A DNA stretch of 13,024 nt from Klenkia sp. Its GTDB lineage: Bacteria > Actinomycetota > Actinomycetes > Mycobacteriales > Geodermatophilaceae. A program made the position numbers and the translations under genes. The stretch covers positions 1 through 13,024 of the forward strand of contig JAOPVM010000322.1 of the NCBI GenBank assembly GCA_025966215.1. Reading direction: 5' to 3'. Below the pieces are notes generated by a model that did no database searches, was not told where the DNA came from, and saw nothing but the letters and a program-made list of their open reading frames with translations. Positions 5,961 through 11,769 of this stretch are shown here, in pieces; the stretch's first letter is position 1; each line of letters begins with the position of its first letter.

Positions 5961-6929
5961 GTGGACGGCGACAGCACCAGCGGCGGGGACCGTCGCGGAC
6001 GACACTCCCACCGTGCCGAGCCGACGACCCTGACGGGGAGCGACCCGCCCGACGAGCGAGACGAGGACAGCCGGAACGGCGACGGTGCGACGGCCTGGCA
6101 GCCCCTGGTCCCCGGGGTGCCCGCGGCACGGGGTGTCGACGACGAGCCCGCGCCGGCCGGCAACGAGACCGACCGACCCGCTGCCGACGTCCGCCGGCCC
6201 GCACGCACCCGCGGCGATCTGGTGCGCACCGGCGTCCGCGGCGTGGGTCAGCTGCTGGTCACCGCCGGGCTGGTCGTGCTGCTGTTCGTCGTCTACGAGG
6301 TCTGGGTGACCGACCTGTTCAGCGACCGCAAGCAGACCGAGCTCAGCCAGGAGCTGCGCGAGGACTGGACCGCGGACCCGACGGTGCCCACGCTGCCCGA
6401 CGGCGGGATCTCCGAGGTCCCGTTGGGTCAGGGGTTCGCCTTCATCCGGATCCCGGCGTTCGGCGAGGACTACGTGAAGGTGGTGCTCGAGGGCACCGAC
6501 GAGGAGGAGCTCGTCGAGGGCCCGGGGCACTACGTGGACTCCGCGATGCCCGGCGAGCAGGGCAACTTCGCCCTGGCCGGGCACCGGGTCGGCAAGGGCT
6601 CGCCGTTCCTGGACCTGGACCAGCTCGCGCCCGGCGACCCGATCGTCATCGAGACCGCCGACAGCTGGTTCACCTACCGGGTGGTCGGTCCCGACGACCC
6701 CAACGGCATCCCGTCCCAGCAGATCGTGCTGCCCAGCGACGTCTCGGTGATCGCACCGACCCCCAACGGACCACTGGACGGGCCGCCGTCGGGTGCGTAC
6801 CTGACGTTGACGACCTGCCACCCCAAGTTCTCCGCCCGCGAGCGGCTCATCGTGCACGCGGTGCTCGACGGCGACCCGGTCAGCAAGGCCGACGCCCCGG
6901 ACGGCCCCCCGGCCCTGACGGAGGGCTGA
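5961..6929 (+). CDS. Class E sortase
   Basis: Transpeptidase of 322 aa that cleaves a C-terminal sorting signal and links surface proteins to peptidoglycan. The N-terminal 90 residues are charged, Pro-rich and probably disordered in the cytoplasm. One signal-anchor helix spans about 97-117, followed by the extracellular sortase domain (about 140-305). Catalytic residues are visible: His208 in FALAGHR, Cys286 in TLTTCHP, and an Arg in the following SARERL (Arg293/295). The TLTTC signature and the single N-terminal anchor fit class E enzymes of high-GC actinobacteria, whose substrates usually carry LAxTG. No LAxTG-bearing protein is seen in this window. GTG 5961 has a G-run 5 nt upstream. The stop is 4 bp before the small membrane protein gene, indicating an operon. 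Confidence 0.93.
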   Translation: MDGDSTSGGDRRGRHSHRAEPTTLTGSDPPDERDEDSRNGDGATAWQPLVPGVPAARGVDDEPAPAGNETDRPAADVRRPARTRGDLVRTGVRGVGQLLVTAGLVVLLFVVYEVWVTDLFSDRKQTELSQELREDWTADPTVPTLPDGGISEVPLGQGFAFIRIPAFGEDYVKVVLEGTDEEELVEGPGHYVDSAMPGEQGNFALAGHRVGKGSPFLDLDQLAPGDPIVIETADSWFTYRVVGPDDPNGIPSQQIVLPSDVSVIAPTPNGPLDGPPSGAYLTLTTCHPKFSARERLIVHAVLDGDPVSKADAPDGPPALTEG

Positions 6930-6933
6930 GCCC

Positions 6934-7092
6934 GTGTACACCTGGATCTGGCGGCACCTGCCCGGCGGCACCGGACTGAAGGCGGTCCAGGCACTCGTCC
7001 TGGTCCTCGCGGTCTGCGCGCTGCTGCTGTTCGTGGTGTTCCCGGCGATCGAGCCCTCGCTGCCCTTCAACGACGTGACGGTGGACCAATGA
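6934..7092 (+). CDS. Small single-pass membrane protein, 52 aa
   Basis: A GTG-initiated 52-codon gene lies exactly between the sortase and pabA. The translation begins MYTWIWRHLPGG, has one strongly hydrophobic helix (about 17-38, ending LLFVVFP) and closes with EPSLPFNDVTVDQ. The Trp-rich N-terminus, helix and LPFNDVTV tail look like a constrained protein rather than chance coding. I recall similar short proteins upstream of pabA in other actinobacteria, but cannot check that here. It starts 4 bp after the sortase stop, and its TGA overlaps the pabA ATG as ATGA, so translation of all three is probably coupled. Topology (Arg/Lys before the helix, acidic tail after) predicts N-in/C-out. Function is unknown; a sortase accessory or stabilising role is only a guess. 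Confidence 0.82.
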   Translation: MYTWIWRHLPGGTGLKAVQALVLVLAVCALLLFVVFPAIEPSLPFNDVTVDQ

Positions 7093-7751
7093 CCGAACCG
7101 ACCGGACGACCCGTCCTCGTCATCGACAACTTCGACAGCTTCGTCTACAACCTCGTGCAGTACCTGGGGCAGCTCGGGGTGCCCAGCATCGTGCGGCGCA
7201 ACGACGCGGTGACCACCGCCGAGCTCGCCGAGCTGGACATCGCCGGGGTGCTGCTGTCCCCCGGCCCCGGCACGCCCACCGACGCCGGGGTGACCGTGCC
7301 GATGGTGCGCGCGGCCGCCGAGGCCGGGGTGCCCGTGCTGGGCGTCTGCCTGGGCCACCAGGCGATCGCCGAGGCCTTCGGCGGGGACGTCGTCCGGGCC
7401 CCGGAGCTGCTGCACGGCAAGACCAGCCAGGTCGTGCACGACGGGGAGGGCGTGCTCGCCGGACTGCCCTCGCCGTTCACCGCCACCCGGTACCACTCGC
7501 TGGCCGTGGAGTCCTCGACGTTCCCCGCCGAGCTCGAGGTCACCGGCCGGACGCCGTCGGGCATCGTGATGGCGCTGCGGCACCGCGAGCTGCCGATCGA
7601 GGGCGTGCAGTTCCACCCCGAGTCGGTGCTCACCGAGGGTGGCCACCAGCTGCTGGCCACCTGGCTGGAGAGCTGCGGCCTCGCCCCCGACCCCGCCCTG
7701 GTCGAGTCCGCCAGCGCCTCGGCCAAGCGCCTGCTCACCGCGGTCGGCTGA
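7089..7751 (+). CDS. pabA: Aminodeoxychorismate/anthranilate synthase, glutamine amidotransferase component
   Basis: Class I glutamine amidotransferase of 220 aa. It releases ammonia from glutamine for the chorismate-aminating partner (PabB for folate, or TrpE for tryptophan). Motifs in order: DNFDSFVYNLVQYL (13-26), SPGPGTP (57-63, oxyanion/P-loop), GVCLGHQ with nucleophile Cys87, HGKTS (109-113), RYHSL (134-138), and FHPES giving His176 and Glu178 of the triad. The length fits the family. A pabA or trpG role cannot be settled, as no pabB or trpE gene lies in the window; mycobacterial synteny calls this locus trpG (Rv0013c). The ATG overlaps the stop of the small membrane protein. It converges with pknB, with only 11 bp between stops. 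In mycobacteria the gene has the same orientation as pknB, so here it is inverted relative to pknB. Confidence 0.94.
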   Translation: MTEPTGRPVLVIDNFDSFVYNLVQYLGQLGVPSIVRRNDAVTTAELAELDIAGVLLSPGPGTPTDAGVTVPMVRAAAEAGVPVLGVCLGHQAIAEAFGGDVVRAPELLHGKTSQVVHDGEGVLAGLPSPFTATRYHSLAVESSTFPAELEVTGRTPSGIVMALRHRELPIEGVQFHPESVLTEGGHQLLATWLESCGLAPDPALVESASASAKRLLTAVG

Positions 7752-7762
7752 CCCCGGGGTCC

Positions 7763-9538
7763 TCAGTCCTGGGGCTCGCCCGGGAGGGGGATGCCCGTGC
7801 CGGGTGCGCCCGTGGTCGGCGTGGCCGTCGGGGTGCTGGTGGCGGTCGGCGTCGGGGTGGGGACGGCGATCAGGACGGTGATCTCGGTGTCCGCGGTGAC
7901 CTGGGTGTTGGCGCCGGGCTCGGTGCTCACCACGGTGCCGGCGGCGACGTCGTCGCGTTCCACGTTCTGCGGCGTGATCACCGTCAGCCCGGCGTCGCGC
8001 AGGGTGGCCTCGGCCGTGGCCTGGTCCAGGCCGGAGACGTCGGGCAGCGGGATGGTCCCGGTGGAGATCTGCAGGGTGATCGCGGTGTCGGGGGCGACCT
8101 GCTGGCCGGCTGCGGGGTCCACCGAGACCACGGTGCCCTCGTCCTGCAGGGAGTTCACCTGCTGGCTGTTGATGCTGCCGGTGAAGCCCTGGCTCTCCAG
8201 GTTGGCCCGGGCGTCGTCCTCGGTCAGGCCCACGACCCGCGGCACGGTGATCGGGTTGGGCCCGGCCGACAGCACCAGGGCCACCGGGGTGCCCTCGTCG
8301 AGGGTGGCCCCGGCCTCGGGGTCGGACCGGATGACCTGGCCCTCCTCGACGGTGTCGTTCGGCTCGCTGGTCACCGCCCCCAGGGCCAGTCCCTCGGCCT
8401 GCAGGGTGGCGGTGGCGGTCGCCTGGTCCTGACCGACCACGTCGGGCACCGCGACGGTGACGACGGTCGGGGCCGCCGGGGTGTCGTCGCCACCGCCGGT
8501 GTTGAGCGCGAGGAGCAGGGCGACGAGACCACCGAGCACGAGGACGCCGGCGACGACGAGGGCGATGATGCCGCGCCGACGGCGCGTGGCGGCGGCCTCG
8601 TCGTCGGCGTCCCACTGGTCGTCGTGGCCGGGGTAGCCGCCGGCGCCGATGAAGGAGGTGCGCTCGGCGTCGCCCATGACGGGGGTGGCCTCGACGCGCT
8701 GGCCGGCGACGGCGCGGAGCAGGTCCGCGCGCATCTCGGCGGCGGACTGGTAGCGGTTGGCCGGGTTCTTGCTCATCGCCTTGAGCAGGATGGCGTCGAG
8801 CTCCGGCGGGACCTCGGGGTTGATCGAGGACGGCGTCCGGGGGTCCTCGCGCACGTGCTGGTAGGCGACCGCCACCGGGGAGTCACCGGTGAACGGCGGG
8901 GCGCCGGTGACCAGCTCGTAGAGCAGACAGCCGGCGGAGTAGACGTCGGAGCGGGCGTCGACGCCCTCGCCGCGGGCCTGCTCGGGGGAGAGGTACTGCG
9001 CGGTGCCGATGACGGCCGCGGTGGAGGTCATGGTGGCCGCGGAGTCCGAGACGGCCCGGGCGATGCCGAAGTCCATCACCTTGACGGTGCCCTGCGGGGT
9101 GATCATCACGTTCCCGGGCTTGACGTCCCGGTGCACGATGCCGTTGCGGTGCGAGAAGTCCAGCGCGGCGGAGATGTCGGCGGTGAGGCTCATGGCCCGC
9201 TCGGGGGACAGACGTCCCTCGCGGCGCAGCACGTCGCGCAGCGTCTCGCCCTCGACGTACTCCATCACGATGTAGGGCGTGGCGCCCGTGGTCGTGCGGT
9301 CCTCGCCGGTGTCGTAGACCGCGACGATCGCCGGGTGGTTCAGCGACGCCGACGCCTGCGCCTCACGGCGGAAGCGGACCTGGAAGGAGGGGTCGCGGGC
9401 CAGGTCGTGCCGGAGCACCTTGACCGCGACCTCACGGCCCAGCCGCAGGTCACGCCCGCGGTGCACCTCCGCCATCCCGCCGCGGCCGAGGACGCCACCG
9501 ATCTCGTAGCGCTCGCCGAGCACCTGCGGGGTGGTCAT
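7763..9538 (-). CDS. pknB: PASTA-domain Ser/Thr protein kinase PknB
   Basis: Membrane-spanning Hanks-type kinase of 591 aa. The kinase domain (about 11-278) has the glycine loop GRGGMAEV (18-25), Lys40 (AVKVL), HRDVKPGN (137-144, catalytic Asp138), DFG (156-158) and an activation loop with Thr171 and Thr173 before GTAQYLSPEQ. These positions coincide with those of M. tuberculosis PknB. A juxtamembrane stretch (279-320) leads to one helix (about 323-346) and three extracellular PASTA repeats (about 361-426, 429-494, 496-559), against four in the mycobacterial enzyme. A Thr/Pro-rich tail (560-585) follows. PASTA domains sense muropeptides or lipid II; the kinase controls cell-wall synthesis and division. 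The start ATG overlaps the stop of the upstream small gene (ATGA) and has GAGAGG upstream. The usual upstream genes pknA-pbpA-rodA-pstP-fha are missing here. Confidence 0.96.
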   Translation of the reverse strand: MTTPQVLGERYEIGGVLGRGGMAEVHRGRDLRLGREVAVKVLRHDLARDPSFQVRFRREAQASASLNHPAIVAVYDTGEDRTTTGATPYIVMEYVEGETLRDVLRREGRLSPERAMSLTADISAALDFSHRNGIVHRDVKPGNVMITPQGTVKVMDFGIARAVSDSAATMTSTAAVIGTAQYLSPEQARGEGVDARSDVYSAGCLLYELVTGAPPFTGDSPVAVAYQHVREDPRTPSSINPEVPPELDAILLKAMSKNPANRYQSAAEMRADLLRAVAGQRVEATPVMGDAERTSFIGAGGYPGHDDQWDADDEAAATRRRRGIIALVVAGVLVLGGLVALLLALNTGGGDDTPAAPTVVTVAVPDVVGQDQATATATLQAEGLALGAVTSEPNDTVEEGQVIRSDPEAGATLDEGTPVALVLSAGPNPITVPRVVGLTEDDARANLESQGFTGSINSQQVNSLQDEGTVVSVDPAAGQQVAPDTAITLQISTGTIPLPDVSGLDQATAEATLRDAGLTVITPQNVERDDVAAGTVVSTEPGANTQVTADTEITVLIAVPTPTPTATSTPTATPTTGAPGTGIPLPGEPQD

Positions 9539-10092
9539 CGGAGGTCCTCTCGGGCGGCTCGGGCGTGCGGTCCCGGGAGCGTCGTGGCGGTCGTGGTCGG
9601 GCGGAGCGTAAGCGATCCGGGAGTCGCGGCCCGGGCGGCGCGGGGGAGCGCGGGACGGGCGGTCACGGAGTGCTCCCGGGGGCTGCGTCCGGTGGCGGTT
9701 CGACCGGGGGGACGGCCGAGGAGGAACTGCTGGCCGACGACGAGCTGGCCGACGAGCTGGACGGGGTGCTCGGCGTCGTCGTCGGCGGCCGGGTCGTCGT
9801 CGGCGCCTGGGCGGTCGACGAAGGCCTCCTGCGTGTCGCGCCACCGGTCGGCGTACTGCAGGCGGTCCGCGCGCGGCAGCGGCCGGATGTCGAGCGACTG
9901 GCGGCGCTCGGCGCGCTCGGCAAGCTCGCGCTCGGCGTCGCGCCGGCCGTCGGCCCGCTGGACAGTGCGGTCGTACTCGGGGCCGAAGGTCTCCTGGAGC
10001 CGGCTGCGGCGGCGCTGCTTGAGCAGCAGCGCGACCACGACGGCGACGAGCACGACGGCGGCGACGACCGCCAGGACTTCGAGCGTGGTCAT
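9535..10092 (-). CDS. Membrane-anchored hypothetical protein with a doubtful C-terminal half
   Basis: The first 97 codons look like a genuine gene. There is a strong GAGGAGG before ATG 10092, a membrane helix at about 5-24, a basic KQRRRSR stop-transfer, the FGPEYDRTVQRADGRR segment, a charged Glu/Arg helix, then SLDIRPLPRADRLQYADRW-x3-Q-x2-FVD. This pattern occurs in many actinobacterial hypothetical proteins, whose function I do not know. Only about 4 of the first 97 codons end in A/T. After about 9800 the frame turns into Asp/Ala then Arg/Pro/Thr low complexity with roughly 20 percent A/T-ending codons, and ends in an ATGA overlap with pknB. A second frame there encodes a Ser/Ala then Pro-rich tail stopping at 9663. 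The C-terminal half may therefore be frame-shifted, decayed, or sequence error. It shares the W-x3-Q-x2-FVDxP motif with the upstream gene and is likely co-transcribed with pknB. Confidence 0.65.
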   Translation of the reverse strand: MTTLEVLAVVAAVVLVAVVVALLLKQRRRSRLQETFGPEYDRTVQRADGRRDAERELAERAERRQSLDIRPLPRADRLQYADRWRDTQEAFVDRPGADDDPAADDDAEHPVQLVGQLVVGQQFLLGRPPGRTATGRSPREHSVTARPALPRAARAATPGSLTLRPTTTATTLPGPHARAAREDLR

Positions 10093-10120
10093 GAGTCCTC
10101 CTCGGACGGTCGGGTGGTGG

Positions 10121-10525
10121 TCATGTGGCGAGCAGCCGCTGGAAGAAGGAGCGGTACTGCTGCAGGGCCCTGCGCAGCTCCTCGGTCTCCGGCTCGGCGC
10201 CGGCCTGCCACTGCTGCTCGAGGCCGGCCTTGTGCTGCGAGAAGCGCTGGACGAGCGCCTGCACGAGCTCGGCGACCAGCGAGTCGCCGTCCCGGACCGC
10301 GCCCTGGGGGTCGTCGACGAAGCGGGCCTGCACCTCGCTCCAGCGGGTGAGGAAGCCGTCGGCCTCGTGGTCGTCGAGCAGGGGGACGTCCTCCGCGGCC
10401 TGCGGCTGGGCGGGGCCGGGTGGTGGCGGCGCGTCGAGGTCGATCCGGTCGTCGCCGGGCTCGCCCGCGGTGGGTCCGTCGTCGCGGACGACGATGTCGT
10501 CGGTGCTGATCCGTCCTTGTGCCAT
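10121..10525 (-). CDS. Acidic soluble hypothetical protein, first gene of the pknB operon
   Basis: Protein of 134 aa without a membrane segment. Residues 1-50 are acidic and Pro-rich, probably disordered (IVVRDDGPT, DAPPPPGPAQPQ). Residues 54-134 are predicted to be helical: ADGFLTRWSEVQARFVDDP (54-72), then a helix rich in Leu/Val (SLVAELVQALVQRF), and a final TEELRRALQQYRSFFQRLL helix. Similar C-terminal helices occur in actinobacterial hypothetical proteins where they are attached to the membrane-anchored FGPEYDRTV half seen in the next gene. Function is unknown. ATG 10525 has GGAGG 6 nt upstream. It ends 28 bp before the next gene, which itself overlaps pknB, so a three-gene operon is inferred. 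Confidence 0.8.
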   Translation of the reverse strand: MAQGRISTDDIVVRDDGPTAGEPGDDRIDLDAPPPPGPAQPQAAEDVPLLDDHEADGFLTRWSEVQARFVDDPQGAVRDGDSLVAELVQALVQRFSQHKAGLEQQWQAGAEPETEELRRALQQYRSFFQRLLAT

Positions 10526-10792
10526 GAGGCACCTCCAAGTGGGGGCGTGTGCCCATCACCTACCCGGACAGGACGGCGCTCCACCGGCGCAGCACCGACG
10601 TCCTCGACGGCCATATCGTGCGAAACCCCTCCCTGCCAGGGCATCTCGACTCGGGGCGTGCTGCGGACGATGCCTGGTGGACGCGCACGCCGTCGCCGAG
10701 GACGCCCAGGACCGCTTCCTGCACCACGGGGTGCAGCGGAGGGCGGCGCCGGGGTGGCATCCTGCGGGACCACCCGCTGACCAGGAGGTCCC
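10526..10792. promoter_or_regulatory. Divergent intergenic region between the pknB operon and dodecin
   Basis: 267 bp separate two outward-facing starts, so promoters for both directions should be here. A comparatively AT-rich patch at about 10611-10629, including CCATATCG, is the likeliest promoter site. A small palindrome CCCTGCCAGGG occupies 10631-10641. No confident -35/-10 pair is assigned, and no gene is seen. Confidence 0.35.
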
Positions 10793-11002
10793 ATGAGCGA
10801 CCACGTCTACCGCATCACCGAGGTCGTCGGCTCGTCGTCGGAGTCGCTCGACCAGGCCATCCGCGGCGGCATCGCGCGTGTGTCGCGCACCGTGCGCGAC
10901 GTCGAGTGGTTCGAGGCGACCGACATCCGCGGCAAGGTGGAGGACGGTGAGATCGTCGCGTTCCAGGTGACGCTCAAGGTCGGCTTCCGACTCGAGGGCT
11001 GA
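10793..11002 (+). CDS. Dodecin (flavin-binding, dodecameric)
   Basis: Complete dodecin of 69 aa, a small beta-alpha-beta-beta protein that forms hollow dodecamers storing or buffering FMN/riboflavin (also CoA in some bacteria). The sequence begins MSDHVYRITEVVGSS, has the helix DQAIRGGIARVSRT, and carries the diagnostic DVEWFE and FQVTLKVGFRLE strands. Trp39 is the flavin-stacking residue and Gln58 the isoalloxazine-binding glutamine, at the spacing known from other dodecins. It is very close to the mycobacterial type. GGAGG lies 5 nt before the ATG. The gene stands alone, divergent from the pknB operon and convergent with sdhB, whose flavin-dependent partner sdhA follows; a functional link is speculative. 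Confidence 0.95.
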   Translation: MSDHVYRITEVVGSSSESLDQAIRGGIARVSRTVRDVEWFEATDIRGKVEDGEIVAFQVTLKVGFRLEG

Positions 11003-11020
11003 GCGAGGTCGGGTCAGCCC
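10996..11020. terminator. Possible bidirectional hairpin at the dodecin/sdhB stops
   Basis: GGGCTGA (10996-11002) and TCAGCCC (11014-11020) form a 7-bp inverted repeat with an 11-nt loop. Each arm contains the stop codon of one of the two convergent genes. It is short and lacks a U-tract, so termination is only plausible. Confidence 0.4.
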
Positions 11021-11769
11021 TTCCTGCGGCGGATGGTGCTGCCCAGCCACGCCGCCGGCGCGTACCTGCGGTCGACCACGCGCTCCTTCATCGGGATGAT
11101 CGCGTTGTCGGTGATGCGGATGCCTTCCGGGCACACCTCGGTGCAGCACTTGGTGATGTTGCACAGCCCGATGCCCTGCTGCTCGCGAGCGGTCTGCGCG
11201 CGGTCGGTGCGGGTGTCGAGCGGGTGCATGTCGAGCTCGGCCGCGCGCATCAGGAAGCGGGGTCCGGAGAAGGCCTGCTTGTTCTCCTCGTGGTCGCGCA
11301 CGACGTGGCAGACGTCCTGGCACAGGAAGCACTCGATGCACTTGCGGAACTCCTGCGAGCGCTCCACGTCGACCTGCTGCATGCGGTGGTTGCCGTCGGC
11401 ATCGCGCGCCCGGGGCTGGAACGGCGGGACCTCGCGCGCCTTCTCGTAGTTGAAGGAGACGTCGGTGACGAGGTCGCGGATGACCGGGAACGCCCGCAGC
11501 GGCGTGATGTAGACGATCTCCTCCTCGTCGAAGGTCCCCATGCGGGTCAGGCACATCAGCCGCGGTCGGCCGTTGACCTCCGCGCTGCACGAGCCGCACT
11601 TGCCTGCCTTGCAGTTCCAGCGGACGGCGAGGTCCGGGGCCTGCGTCGCCTGCAACCGGTGCAGGACGTCGAGCACGACCTCGCCGTCGTTGACCTCCAC
11701 CAGGAAGTCCTCGAGCTCCCCGCCGTCCTTGTCGCCCCGCCACACGCGCAGGGACGCCTCGTACGTCAT
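11014..11769 (-). CDS. sdhB: Succinate dehydrogenase/fumarate reductase iron-sulfur subunit
   Basis: Electron-transfer subunit of 251 aa, passing electrons from FAD in SdhA to the quinone. The N-terminal ferredoxin domain ligates a 2Fe-2S cluster with Cys53, Cys58, Cys61 and Cys73. The C-terminal domain has Cys144, Cys147, Cys150 and Cys213 for 4Fe-4S, and Cys154, Cys203 and Cys209 for 3Fe-4S, with the same spacing as E. coli SdhB. The 3Fe-4S form (no extra Cys for a fourth ligand in the usual place) fits a succinate dehydrogenase-like enzyme. CIECFLCQDVC and CNITKCCTEVCP are characteristic of the actinobacterial SDH1 type (mycobacterial Rv0247c), thought to feed menaquinone. The ATG overlaps the sdhA stop (TGATG), so the subunits are translated together. 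The membrane anchor gene is expected upstream of sdhA, outside the window. Confidence 0.95.
   Translation of the reverse strand: MTYEASLRVWRGDKDGGELEDFLVEVNDGEVVLDVLHRLQATQAPDLAVRWNCKAGKCGSCSAEVNGRPRLMCLTRMGTFDEEEIVYITPLRAFPVIRDLVTDVSFNYEKAREVPPFQPRARDADGNHRMQQVDVERSQEFRKCIECFLCQDVCHVVRDHEENKQAFSGPRFLMRAAELDMHPLDTRTDRAQTAREQQGIGLCNITKCCTEVCPEGIRITDNAIIPMKERVVDRRYAPAAWLGSTIRRRKG

Noticed and set aside
5841..8615. Long minus-strand open frame of 924 codons
   Set aside because: Its product is Arg/Gly/His/Pro low complexity, and it runs antisense through the sortase and pabA genes and out of frame through pknB; it is a shadow caused by high GC.
9720..9815. Short tandem repeat or CRISPR-like array in the GTCGTCGG-rich tract
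   Set aside because: The repeats are irregular, codon-sized and without spacers; they reflect Asp/Ala or Ser-coding low complexity, not an array.
9539..9844. Upstream extension of pknB in the same frame
   Set aside because: The extension is Arg/Pro-rich, whereas the kinase begins normally at MTTPQVLGERYEIGG with a ribosome binding site just upstream.
8624..10780. Long plus-strand open frame of 718 codons
   Set aside because: It is antisense to pknB and the two small upstream genes, which have clear motifs and ribosome binding sites; its translation shows no fold.
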